A stretch of DNA of 64,000 nucleotides from Allokutzneria oryzae. Lineage in GTDB: Bacteria; Actinomycetota; Actinomycetes; Mycobacteriales; Pseudonocardiaceae. The stretch covers positions 1 through 64,000 of the forward strand of contig NZ_JBHLZU010000009.1 of assembly GCF_042429765.1 (NCBI RefSeq), written 5' to 3'. How positions within the stretch are numbered: position 1 is the first letter of the stretch; every line of letters starts with the position of its first letter. The translations under genes were made by a program, and so were the position numbers. This document shows, in pieces, positions 16,340 to 24,355 of this stretch. Below the pieces are notes generated by a model. It searched no databases and was not told the DNA's origin. It saw only the letters and a list, made by a program, of their open reading frames with translations.

Positions 16340-16718
16340 CCGCGCGCCGCCTCCCGTCGGGCGGTAGAATGTCCTTTGTGGACTGCTTTCGCGGCGTCAG
16401 GCCACGTCAGGCTTCTCCGGAGCCCACGTTGACGCCCTCGCGAAGGTCTTGCCCGCCGCTGCTGTTCCACACCTCCGGCACCTGGATCTTCTTCTACGGC
16501 AACAGGGTCCTGACCGAGGCGTCGTCCCCGGGCTGATCGGTGGTGAGCGGTGTCCTGACGCGATCTCCGCGGCGCGCGCAACCGACATCGAACGGCGCGA
16601 TGGATGGTTGTTCGAACGCCAGGCGCATCCCGGTCTGCCCTGCCGCATCCCGCCGCCGCGTGGACGATTCCAGCAGTGAGAGCGTGCCTCGTGTGGTGCT
16701 TGGGCATGACTTTCGGTC
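16340..16718. other. Intergenic stretch without a recognisable gene
   Basis: 379 bases between the lipocalin-like gene and an IS5-type relic. Open frames on both strands are low-complexity arginine/proline shadows. It may be debris from the insertion next door. Confidence 0.5.
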
Positions 16719-17078
16719 GTGGATGAGTTGTCGCGGCGGCTGGTGCCCGAAGAGGTGTGGGCACTGGTCATGCCGTTGGTCCCGCCCGCGCGAGGCAGTG
16801 TGGGCGGGGTGATGGGGCGGTCGGCGACCGAGCTGCGGGTGGTGTTCACCGCGATCCCCCGTGTCCGCTCCCGCCGTGGGCCCCGCCGCCGCGAACCCGG
16901 CAAACCGCATGCCGACAAGGCCTGCGATGTCCGTGACCTCCGTACCTGGCTGCGCGAGCGGGGCATCACCGTGCGCGTCGTCCACAAGAGCATCGACTCC
17001 TTCGACAAACTGGGCCACACCGCTGGGTTATCGAACGCACCCTCGCCTGCCTTACCGGATACCGGCGGCGGCCCCTAG
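16719..17078 (+). pseudogene. IS5-type transposase remnant, internally deleted and frameshifted
   Basis: The frame joins an N-terminal piece (DELSRRLVPEEVWALVMPLVPP) directly to a C-terminal piece (RVRSRRGPRRREPGKPHADKA, DLRTWLRERGITVRVV). The central catalytic section with the first DDE aspartate is missing. After KLGHT the protein shifts frame: the other frame continues RWVIERTLACLTGYRRR, the normal IS5 C-terminal motif. An internal deletion plus a frameshift make it non-functional. Similar debris occurs near 37.3, 39.2 and 61.4 kb. Confidence 0.8.
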
Positions 17079-17152
17079 CTCCATTGTCAGGACCCTTTTG
17101 AAGGCTTTCGAAAGGGTGGTTGAGTTCGGAGCCCTTCGCTAATCTTCCGACC

Positions 17153-17407
17153 GTGAAAAAGACCTTCTTCTCCGCGGTTCTCACCGGGGCGGCCGTGCTC
17201 TCCTGTGCTGTCGCCTTCAGCGGTTCCGCGAACGCCGCTGCTGGTTGGGTCTACCTGAAGGGTCCTTGGCCGCTCAACCAGGAGGGCCTCTACGAGTGCA
17301 AAAACGCGAGGGCCATCCTCATGCACGAACCGGGTCACGGTGAAACCGCCTGCCTGGCGGACATTGACCGGCCGGGTTACTACCTCGCGGAGTACTTCTA
17401 CCCCTGA
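17153..17407 (+). CDS. Small secreted protein
   Basis: 84 residues from GTG 17153. There is a classic signal peptide: MKKTFFSAVLTGAAVLSCAV followed by AFSGSANAAAGW, with likely cleavage after ANA. The mature part is about 55 residues and contains two cysteines (LYECKN and TACLAD) that could form a disulfide, plus many aromatic residues (WVYLKGPWPL, YYLAEYFYP). I do not recognise a family. A hairpin terminator follows at 17453-17487. It lies directly after the IS5 relic, so it may have arrived with or been exposed by rearrangement. Confidence 0.75.
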   Translation: MKKTFFSAVLTGAAVLSCAVAFSGSANAAAGWVYLKGPWPLNQEGLYECKNARAILMHEPGHGETACLADIDRPGYYLAEYFYP

Positions 17408-17452
17408 CATCGCCTTCGCGGACCGAGCACTTCCTCCTCGCCATACCGGCGG

Positions 17453-17487
17453 GAAACGCCTCAGCGGCCTGTTCGCTGGGGCGTTTC
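17453..17487 (+). terminator. Rho-independent-type hairpin
   Basis: Arms GAAACGCC (17453-17460) and GGCGTTTC (17480-17487) enclose a 19-base loop, 46 bases after the secreted-protein stop, followed by TTG. It lacks a long U run, as is usual in high-GC actinomycetes. Confidence 0.7.
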
Positions 17488-17786
17488 TTGGCGTCCCCCT
17501 CGACGCACTTGGGCCACGCGAACTGCGGTACGTCGACCCGCGGCGCTGATCGTCACCGGGAAACCCCGTTGATGTGCACCGGATTTCGCCGGGCTGTCAC
17601 CTGATCGCCCTCACCTGGGGCATCCGGATATCTCGTCCGGAGTTGTCACGGAGATCGCCAGCTTCCTCGACCCGGATCTGCGCCCCCGGTTCGGCCTGCC
17701 GGAGGAGTTTCGCGCGGACCGACGAGTTCGCGCCCGGCGGCGTCTCTCAACGGGTGACAGGGCCAACACCCACGAGGAGAGCTGCC

Positions 17787-18317
17787 ATGCGACGGCTGCC
17801 ACGAGGGGCCGGGCGGGAACTTCATGGCCATGCCGCTGGACCCCGGGTTCGACGCGCACAACCTCGCGTCGCTCCGGGCGGCGAGCACCCTGCTGCTCGG
17901 GGCGAACACCTTCCGGCTGTTCCGCGACCACTGGCCGCCGATGAGGCAGCTCCCCCGGTGGAGCGGGAGATCTCCCCGCTCAACGCGGCGATCGAGAAGG
18001 TGGTTGTCTCCGACACGCTCTCGGAGGAGCACACCGGTGCCTGCCGGGACACGACCACGGTCGTGCCACGGGACCGGGCCCGCGAGCAGGTCGCGGAACT
18101 CAAGCGGGGCAAGGGAAAGGCCATCCTGGTCTTCGGCAGCCGGACGGTGTGGAACGACCTGTTCACCGCCGGGATCGTCGACGAGGTCCACTTCGTGCTG
18201 GGCCCCGGCGTGGTCGGCGGCGCAGCGGCCCCGTTGCGGCTGCTGAGCACCAGCACTCACGAGGGTTCCGACGTCGTGGTCGTGCGCTACGCGGTCAGTG
18301 GCACCAGTCCTGCGTGA
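17787..18317 (+). pseudogene. Dihydrofolate-reductase-like (RibD C-terminal family) pseudogene
   Basis: The protein is split over frames. A start-like MRRL (17787) is followed in another frame by GPGGNFMAMPLDPGFDAHN and LRAASTLLLGANTFRLFRDHW (about 17806-17940). The sequence then returns to the first frame as PPVEREISPLNAAIEKVVVS, GKGKAILVFGSRTVWNDLF and GIVDEVHFVLGPGVVGG. These are the order and motifs of actinobacterial 'dihydrofolate reductase family' proteins. At least two lesions (near 17800 and 17945) break it, and the N-terminal first strand is shortened. The intact relative would be a small NADPH-dependent reductase of unknown substrate. Confidence 0.75.
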
Positions 18318-18320
18318 GCC

Positions 18321-19289
18321 TCATTCCCCGTCGCTCGGCCCCACCACGCGGTGGAACCGCGCCGCCACCCGAGCGATCTGATCGGCCAGCTCTGGGTGGG
18401 CGGCGCGGTCGAAGTCGAAGTCCGCGTCGAGCATGCCCAGCCACAACGCGAGCATCCCGGGGTTGTCGGAGCCGACGACGATGCGGCAGCTCGTGTTGTC
18501 GACCGGTTCCACCACGACCCACTCCGGCAGCCGCGCGGCGACGTGCTCGACGGAGGCGTGCACCGTGACCGTCACGCGGTAGCGCCACACCGCCGCGCCC
18601 AGGCTCCGCTCGACGTACCCGGCCAGGTCACCTCCCGGTGCCTCGCGCGCGGGGAAACGGGAACCGTTGGGGCTGCGCGGGCTGATCCGGTCGGCGCGGA
18701 ACATCCGCCAGTCACGCCGGTCGGTGTCCCACGCGACGAGGTACCAACGCCCTCGCGTGTGCACGAGCCGATGCGGTTCGGCGACGCGCCTGCTCGGGGT
18801 CCCGTCGAAGGAGCGGTAGTCGAAGCGCAGCGTCTCGCCCGCGCGGATCGCCGATGCGATGGTGGTCAGCACTTCGCTGTCGATCACCGGGCCGGTGCGC
18901 GGGATCGACAGCGTCGCGCCGTGCACCACCGACACCCGCTCGCGCAGCCTGCTCGGCAGCATCCGTTCCAGTTTGGCCAGCGCGCGTAGCGAGGACTCCG
19001 CCATCCCGGACACACCGGCACCGGCGGACAGACGCAGGCTCACCGCGGTCGCGATCGCCTCCTCGTCGTCGAGCAGCAGCGGCGGCAGCGCCGCCCCCGC
19101 GCCGAGCCGGTAGCCCCCTGCGACGCCCGGGGTGGCCGCCACCGGGTAGTCCAGCGACCGCAGGCGCTCGATGTCGTTGCGGATCGTCCGGGCCGAGACG
19201 CCCAGCCGTTCGGCGAGCTGGGCTCCCGTCCAGTCGCGGGGCTGCTGCAACAGGCCGAGCAGGCGGAGGAGCCGGGCGGCGGTCGTCAT
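18321..19289 (-). CDS. YafY/WYL-domain transcriptional regulator
   Basis: 322 residues. The N-terminal winged helix (LGLLQQPRDWTGAQLAERLG, VSARTIRNDIERLRSL) is of the HTH_11/DeoR-like type. The WYL domain has the RFDYRSFDGTPSRRVAEPHR and RGRWYLVAWDTDRRDWRMFR motifs, and the C-terminal WCX-like extension follows (WVVVEPVDNTSCRIVVGSDN). WYL proteins sense ligands, often nucleotides, and repress or activate adjacent genes. It is transcribed divergently from the epoxide hydrolase with a 62-base gap, so that gene is the likely target. Confidence 0.93.
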   Translation of the reverse strand: MTTAARLLRLLGLLQQPRDWTGAQLAERLGVSARTIRNDIERLRSLDYPVAATPGVAGGYRLGAGAALPPLLLDDEEAIATAVSLRLSAGAGVSGMAESSLRALAKLERMLPSRLRERVSVVHGATLSIPRTGPVIDSEVLTTIASAIRAGETLRFDYRSFDGTPSRRVAEPHRLVHTRGRWYLVAWDTDRRDWRMFRADRISPRSPNGSRFPAREAPGGDLAGYVERSLGAAVWRYRVTVTVHASVEHVAARLPEWVVVEPVDNTSCRIVVGSDNPGMLALWLGMLDADFDFDRAAHPELADQIARVAARFHRVVGPSDGE

Positions 19290-19351
19290 GGCGAGAAGTA
19301 TGCGCTCGATCGCGGAACGATCCTTGCCGCAATCGCCTCTAGCTTGGCCTC

Positions 19352-20506
19352 ATGACCACGAACACCGAGATCCGCCCCTTCCGCATCGAGGTCTCCGACG
19401 CCGACCTCGCCGACCTCCGCGACCGACTCGCCCGCGCCCGCTGGCCGCAGCACCCCTCCGGCGAGGACTGGAGCCGCGGCGTGCCCACGAGCTACCTCCG
19501 CGACCTGGCGGAGTACTGGGGCACCGGCTTCGACTGGCGCGCGCAGGAGGCCGCGCTCAACGAGATCCCGCAGTTCGTCACCACCATCGACGGCCAGGAC
19601 ATCCACTTCCTGCACGTGCGCTCCGCCCGGCCCGACGCCACCCCGCTGGTGCTGACCCACGGCTGGCCCAGCAGCTTCGTGGAGTTCCTGGACGTGCTCG
19701 AACCGCTCAGCGCGGACTTCCACCTCGTCGTCCCGACCCTGCCCGGCTACGGCTTCTCCACACCTGTTGCCGACTCGGGATGGGGAAACCTCTTCCGCGT
19801 CGCGAGCGCCTGGGACGAGCTGATGCGACGGCTCGGCTACGACCGCTACGCCGCGCACGGCACGGACGCGGGCTCCGGCGTCTCACTCCTGCTGCCGATG
19901 GTCGCCCCCGGCCGTGTGCTCGGCGTGCACCTCACCGGCACCTCGCCCGCGATGCCCTTCGGCCCGCCCATCGACACCGCCGGGCTGGACGAGGCCGACC
20001 GGCGCCGCGCCGAGCACTTCAACCACGTCCAGCAGGACGGGCTCGGCTACCTCCACCTCCAGGCCACCCGCCCGCAGACCCTGGCCTACTCCCTCAACGA
20101 CTCCCCCGTCGGCCAGCTGGCGTGGATCGTCGAGAAGTTCCGCGAGTGGACCGATCCCGCCGCCGAACTGCCCGACGACGCCGTCTCCCGGGACCGGCTG
20201 CTCACCGCCGTCAGCGTCTTCTGGTTCACCGGGGCCGGCGCCTCCTCCGCCCACGCGGTCTACGAAGGCATGCAGGTCTACCGGCAGATGGCGGCCGCAC
20301 AGCAGGACCACGCGAGCGCACCACCCGCCGCCCGCACCGGCTACGCCGTCTTCGCCGGCGACGACACCATCCGGTCCCTGGTCGACCCCGCCGGGCACGT
20401 CGAGCACTGGTCGGAGTTCGACCGCGGTGGGCACTTCCCCGCCATGGAAGTCCCCGACCTGCTCAGCGCCGACATCAAGGCGTTCTTCGCACCGCCGAGC
20501 CCCTGA
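19352..20506 (+). CDS. Epoxide hydrolase (EHN-type alpha/beta hydrolase)
   Basis: 384 residues. The N-terminal EHN region (RPFRIEVSDADLADLRDRLA, ARWPQHPSGEDWSRGVP) precedes an alpha/beta-hydrolase core. Seen in the core: oxyanion-hole motif THGWPSSFVEFLDV, nucleophile elbow GTDAGSGVS with Asp as nucleophile (as in epoxide hydrolases rather than Ser), late Asp region FAGDDTIRSLVD, and catalytic His in RGGHFPAMEVPD. It opens epoxides to diols via an aspartyl-ester intermediate; the physiological substrate is unknown, and these enzymes usually detoxify. Divergent from a WYL regulator that probably controls it. Start ATG 19352. Confidence 0.93.
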   Translation: MTTNTEIRPFRIEVSDADLADLRDRLARARWPQHPSGEDWSRGVPTSYLRDLAEYWGTGFDWRAQEAALNEIPQFVTTIDGQDIHFLHVRSARPDATPLVLTHGWPSSFVEFLDVLEPLSADFHLVVPTLPGYGFSTPVADSGWGNLFRVASAWDELMRRLGYDRYAAHGTDAGSGVSLLLPMVAPGRVLGVHLTGTSPAMPFGPPIDTAGLDEADRRRAEHFNHVQQDGLGYLHLQATRPQTLAYSLNDSPVGQLAWIVEKFREWTDPAAELPDDAVSRDRLLTAVSVFWFTGAGASSAHAVYEGMQVYRQMAAAQQDHASAPPAARTGYAVFAGDDTIRSLVDPAGHVEHWSEFDRGGHFPAMEVPDLLSADIKAFFAPPSP

Positions 20507-20529
20507 CTGTCCACAGTGGCCGTCAAGCC

Positions 20530-20958
20530 CTTCGGAGACCCGTCGCGGCTCAAGCAGATCACGCGCGACGACCGCGCGCCGGGCCAGCAGGTGCCCGGCG
20601 CGCGGGGACCCTTCGGCGAGCCCGTCGGCTCCCCGCCCCCGACGAGGCCGATCACGTGCCTGGAGGTCCAGGCCGAGTCGGCCGCGCCGCGCAGGACCAT
20701 GGAGATGTAGGAATCGGTCACGCCCTGGACGACCAGCCCGATCAGGCGTGACGGTGCGCCGCGCAGGGACCGGCGCGCCTCGTTGGGCCGGTAGCCGAGC
20801 GCCTCAACGGCTTCGAACACGCGTTGTGCGGTCGCCGGGGACACCCTGCCGGTGCCGGCACCCCACAGGATCAGCGACACCGTCGTTTGCGAGACGCCGG
20901 CTTCCCGTGCCACATCTCGGCTGGTCGACCTACTCCGGGCGGGCGACGGCATGCTCAT
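20530..20958 (-). pseudogene. Truncated LacI-family regulator
   Basis: From ATG 20958 the frame gives a perfect LacI DNA-binding opening (TSRDVAREAGVSQTTVSLIL, RVFEAVEALGYRPNEARRSL) and the first strand of the sugar-binding core (SRLIGLVVQGVTDSYISMVL). After about 100 residues it dissolves into glycine/proline-rich sequence (GLVGGGEPTGSPKGPRAPG) next to the epoxide-hydrolase stop. Most of the ligand domain is missing, so it cannot be a normal LacI repressor. A truncated DNA-binding peptide is conceivable but unlikely to be stable. Confidence 0.8.
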
Positions 20959-20993
20959 CGCCCGCCCGTCCGCCAGCAAGCCGCACCGTCCGC

Positions 20994-21011
20994 TCTCAAG
21001 TGAGCTTGAGA
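20994..21011. promoter_or_regulatory. Palindrome upstream of the truncated lacI-like gene
   Basis: TCTCAAG (20994-21000) and CTTGAGA (21005-21011) flank a 4-base centre, 36 bases upstream of the lacI-like start. The size and symmetry suit a LacI-type operator, perhaps autoregulatory. The role is inferred from position. Confidence 0.4.
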
Positions 21012-21164
21012 AGTCGCAGGTGACCTCGCGATCACCGCATGAGCGGGATGTCGCCGCGAGCGCGCAGCGCAGCGAACCGGGCGGGCCACTCCCCCTCGGA
21101 CTCGTCGACGCATAACAATGTCGCCTGCTTCGCCGAAAGTTTCCACCATGAACAGGGGCCGCGA

Positions 21165-21200
21165 ATGGATCTTCGCCAGTTGCGGTTCTTCCTGGCTTGA
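21165..21200 (+). pseudogene. LysR-type regulator start, eleven codons then stop
   Basis: ATG 21165 opens MDLRQLRFFLA, the near-invariant first helix of LysR-type regulators, and then reaches TGA at 21198. Nothing LysR-like follows in any frame. It is the stub of a gene whose remainder was deleted or replaced by the sequence carrying the inverted repeat at 21215-21263. Confidence 0.55.
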
Positions 21201-21214
21201 CGAGGAATGCGGTG

Positions 21215-21263
21215 CGAAGGGTGTTCAGGTCGGTCCTCACAAACTGATCTTGAACACCCTTCG
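21215..21263. repeat. Perfect 13-bp inverted repeat with 23-base loop
   Basis: CGAAGGGTGTTCA (21215-21227) is the exact reverse complement of TGAACACCCTTCG (21251-21263). It sits 15 bases after the LysR stub and about 190 bases before the P450 gene. It could be a terminator, an operator for the P450/terpene operon, or the end of a small mobile element. Confidence 0.75.
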
Positions 21264-21454
21264 TCCCCTTCGGACACCCCCGCACTGAGGCCTTGCTCGT
21301 CCAGGTGTCGCGTCGTGACCAGTTCCGCGGCGGCGGCCTTCCGATTCAACCGCATTCACTCATTTGGGCGGACTGCGTCGCAGGCTGTGCCGACTTTCCC
21401 GTTGAATAAGCAACCATCATCACCCTAATGGGGAGACGAACGGGAGAAGCACGC

Positions 21455-22816
21455 ATGTCCAGCCAGACTCGGAGCACCAGGGTCGCCGTCACGGGCACGG
21501 CGCCCGGCGCGCTCCCGCTGCTGGGGCACGCGGTCACGCTGCTGCGCGACCCGCTGCGCTTCATCACCTCCCTGCCCGCGCACGGGGACCTCGTCTCGGT
21601 CAGGTTCGGGCCGATGCGCGCGGTCGTGGTGTGCGATCCCGAGATGGCCCACCAGGTCATCACCAACGAGCGGGTCTTCGACAAGACCGGCCCGCTGTGG
21701 CGGCGCGCCCGCGAGGTGGAGGGCGACGGCCTGATCACCACCGTGCGCGCCGAGCACCGCAGGCAGCGCCGGATGGTGCAACCCGCGTTCCACCGGGCCC
21801 GGATGCCGCACTACGCCGAGATCATGAACGAGGTGCTCGCCGAGGAGACCGCGTCGTGGCGGCACGGGCAGGTCGTGCCGGTGTCCGCGTTCACGTTGCG
21901 GTTCACCTCCGAGACCACCGCCCGGGTCATGTTCACCGAGGCGTCGGACCCGGAGGCAGTGGCGGGCATCCGCACCGCGCTGCCCGACCTCGTGCGCGGG
22001 GTGTTCCGGCGCATGCTCAGCCCCGCGGCGGTCAACCGGCTGCCGCTCCCGGCCAACCGCGCCTTCACCCGGGCCCGGCAGCAGCTCCAGGACAGCATCG
22101 AGCGGCTGATCACGGGCTACCGCAGCTCCGACGAGGAACGCGACGACATGATGGCCGTGCTGCTCGCCGCGCAGGACGTCGAGAACGGTGTCGCCGAGGC
22201 TCCCGACGACGAGGAGATGGCCGCGATGGTGACCGGCCTGTTCCTGGCCGGGACCGAGACCACCAGCGCGAGCGCGAGCTGGGCGATGCACCTGCTCGCC
22301 GAGCACCCGGACGTGCAGGAGCGGCTGCGCCGGGAGACCGAGGCGGTGCTGGGCGATCGCGCCCCCGCCTACGAGGACCTGATCTCCCTTCCCTACACCC
22401 GCGCCGTGGTGACCGAGACGCTGCGGCTCTACCCGCCCGCGTGGCTGCTGGCCAGGAGCACCACGAGCCGGACGACGCTGGGCGGGCACGTCATCCCCGC
22501 CGGGACGAACGTCATCTACAGCGCGTACCTGGTCCAGCGGCTGTCCCGGCTGTACCCGGAGCCGGACCGCTTCGACCCCGACCGGTGGCTCAACGCGCCC
22601 TCGGGCTGCCCCGGCTCGTTCCTGACCTTCGGCGAGGGGGCGCGCAGGTGCGCGGGCGACACGTTCGCCCTGACCCAGCTCATGGTCGTGGTGGCCGGAC
22701 TGGTGCGGCGGTGGGAGCTGCGGCCCGTACCGGGACCGAGGAAGCGGCCGAGGGCGAGGGCCGTGCTGCATCCCCGGCACCTGCGGTTGGAGCTGAGCCG
22801 TCGAGGAGAAGCATGA
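21455..22816 (+). CDS. Cytochrome P450 paired with terpene synthase
   Basis: 453 residues from ATG 21455, behind GGGAGAAG. P450 hallmarks are present: I-helix oxygen-binding AGTETTSAS, K-helix ETLRLYPPAWLLAR (ExxR), and heme loop FLTFGEGARRCAG with the Cys ligand. The fold looks like the CYP families that oxidise terpenes in actinomycetes (fatty-acid/terpene type with long B-C region ERVFDKTGPLWRRAREVEGD). Its TGA overlaps the terpene synthase ATG (ATGA), so both proteins are made from one message; it most likely oxygenates the cyclised terpene. Redox partners are not encoded in the window. Confidence 0.96.
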   Translation: MSSQTRSTRVAVTGTAPGALPLLGHAVTLLRDPLRFITSLPAHGDLVSVRFGPMRAVVVCDPEMAHQVITNERVFDKTGPLWRRAREVEGDGLITTVRAEHRRQRRMVQPAFHRARMPHYAEIMNEVLAEETASWRHGQVVPVSAFTLRFTSETTARVMFTEASDPEAVAGIRTALPDLVRGVFRRMLSPAAVNRLPLPANRAFTRARQQLQDSIERLITGYRSSDEERDDMMAVLLAAQDVENGVAEAPDDEEMAAMVTGLFLAGTETTSASASWAMHLLAEHPDVQERLRRETEAVLGDRAPAYEDLISLPYTRAVVTETLRLYPPAWLLARSTTSRTTLGGHVIPAGTNVIYSAYLVQRLSRLYPEPDRFDPDRWLNAPSGCPGSFLTFGEGARRCAGDTFALTQLMVVVAGLVRRWELRPVPGPRKRPRARAVLHPRHLRLELSRRGEA

Positions 22817-23853
22817 CCACCACGACCGTGTCACCGGCCATCACCGTGCAGCTGCCGCCGATGTACTTCCCGGCCGCGCTGGAGGCGCACCCGCGGATCG
22901 AGCTGATGGAGGAGCGCGGCCTGGCGTGGATGGCCCGCTACGGGTTCTGCTCGGACCCGGTGCAGGCGACGCGGGTCCGGGACAGCCGCTCCGCGCACTT
23001 CTTCGGCTACCTGTGCCCGGAGGCCGACGTGGACCGGTTGCAGGTCGCGGTCGACTGGGCCTACCTGATGTTCGTCTTCGACGACCTGCCCAGCGACGGC
23101 GACCCCTCCTCCTTGCTGGACTTCGCGGTGCGCGTCGTCCGAACCCTCGAAGAGCCCGGCACGAACCTTCTGCCACCGGACAACCCGTTCACCGCTCCGA
23201 TCGTCGACCTGGCGACCCGCGTGCACCGTTGCTGTGCCCCCGAGCACGTGCGGCGGCTGGCCGACAGCCACATGAAGTGGTTGCTCGGCGCGGCGTGGGA
23301 GACCACCGTGGCGAAGCGCTCGGACGAGCAGAGCCTCAACGACTACCTGTCCGCCCGGGTCATGTACGCGGCAGCCGAGCCGACCTTCACCTGGGCCCAG
23401 CTCTCCGAGACGGCCGTCGTGCCGGAGCGGGAGATCGCCGCGCCCCGGGTGCGGGCGCTCACCGAGATGGCGGGCGCGGTCGCGGCGATCGACAACGACC
23501 TGTACTCGCACGGCAAGGACCTCTGGGAGCTGCGGTCGCGGCCCGACCTGGTCGGTATCCACCAGACCGGACTGGACCTGGCCGAGTGCGTCGCGTTGCG
23601 GGACCGGATCGTCGCCCGGTTCTTCGAGCTGCGCGACGAGGTCCTGCCGACCGCCTCCCCAGCGCTCGCCCGTTACCTGCACAACCTGACCTGCACGCTG
23701 CGCGGCAACTTCGAATGGGGTCTGGAGACCGCCAGGTACTCCAACCCGGACGGCAACCACCCCGGCGCGATCCGCACGGTGGCCACCGTCTCGAACACGC
23801 CCTCGGCCGTGGGGCCGCCGGGAATCCCCTCAGTCGACTGGTGGTGGCGGTGA
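22813..23853 (+). CDS. Class I terpene synthase (bacterial cyclase)
   Basis: 346 residues. The metal-binding aspartate-rich motif is at residues ~90-95 (FVFDDLPSDGD). The second Mg-binding NSE triad is NDLYSHGKD at ~228-236 with N, S and D/E positions kept, and a C-terminal RY pair lies at ETARYSNPDG. These mark an active bacterial class I cyclase of about the usual 330-350 residues, probably acting on farnesyl or geranylgeranyl diphosphate; chain length and product skeleton cannot be predicted here. ATG 22813 overlaps the P450 stop. The pair forms a minimal terpenoid biosynthetic operon ending before the hairpin at 24011. Confidence 0.95.
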   Translation: MTTTTVSPAITVQLPPMYFPAALEAHPRIELMEERGLAWMARYGFCSDPVQATRVRDSRSAHFFGYLCPEADVDRLQVAVDWAYLMFVFDDLPSDGDPSSLLDFAVRVVRTLEEPGTNLLPPDNPFTAPIVDLATRVHRCCAPEHVRRLADSHMKWLLGAAWETTVAKRSDEQSLNDYLSARVMYAAAEPTFTWAQLSETAVVPEREIAAPRVRALTEMAGAVAAIDNDLYSHGKDLWELRSRPDLVGIHQTGLDLAECVALRDRIVARFFELRDEVLPTASPALARYLHNLTCTLRGNFEWGLETARYSNPDGNHPGAIRTVATVSNTPSAVGPPGIPSVDWWWR

Positions 23854-24355
23854 CCGCCGGGGGCCCCAGCCGACGCCACGTCATCGGCGATGTCCCGAAG
23901 CTCTGGTGCGATCAGGGTTCGGGCGTCTGCCGTGCGGCTTCCCTCCGGCACGCGGACAGGTCGGGCGTCGCGTCGAGCATCCACAACGGACAGTCCACAG
24001 TGGAGGGAAAAAGCCGGGTCCCCGTAACTCCCCCATGGCGGGGCGGCCGGGCTTCGACTCGTTGAGCAACCGGGGGCACGTCGGCACGATCGTGTCCCAG
24101 CCGGCGGTCGAATCCGTCCTTGCCTCTTGGCAGTCCTGGGACGCAGGTGGGGCGCTCGGTGAGACGACCGGCCGACCGCATTTGTCCACCGGACAAAGGG
24201 TTTGCACGAAGGAGTGAAGAATGCAGTACCCGTGATTCAGATGGACGGTGGCGTCCTACGGCTCTGGTAGTACCCGGTGCGTCTGAAGTGTTCTTGTGCC
24301 GCGGTCGCGAGGCTGGTCGTGTCGCGGCGCTGATCGGGTGAAGCGAGGCTCGGGG
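23854..24355. other. Intergenic stretch with terminator and a mini-frame
   Basis: 502 bases without a recognisable gene. It holds one copy of the GTCCACAGTGG motif (23993), a hairpin at 24011-24054, and near 24217 an ideal GAAGGAG ribosome site ahead of a four-codon frame (MQYP then stop). The mini-frame is either the stub of a lost gene or chance. Confidence 0.5.
24011..24054 (+). terminator. Bulged hairpin after the P450/terpene operon
   Basis: Outer arms AAGCC (24011-24015) / GGCTT (24050-24054) and inner arms CCCCG / CGGGG form a two-part stem about 160 bases after the terpene synthase stop. It is a plausible end of that transcript. Confidence 0.5.

Noticed and set aside
20994..21011. 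Reading the TCTCAAG palindrome as the terminator of an upstream gene
   Set aside because: No gene ends there on either strand; operator upstream of the lacI-like start is the simpler reading.
24220..24234. Four-codon frame behind a perfect GAAGGAG site
   Set aside because: Too short to call a gene; recorded only as a feature of the intergenic stretch.
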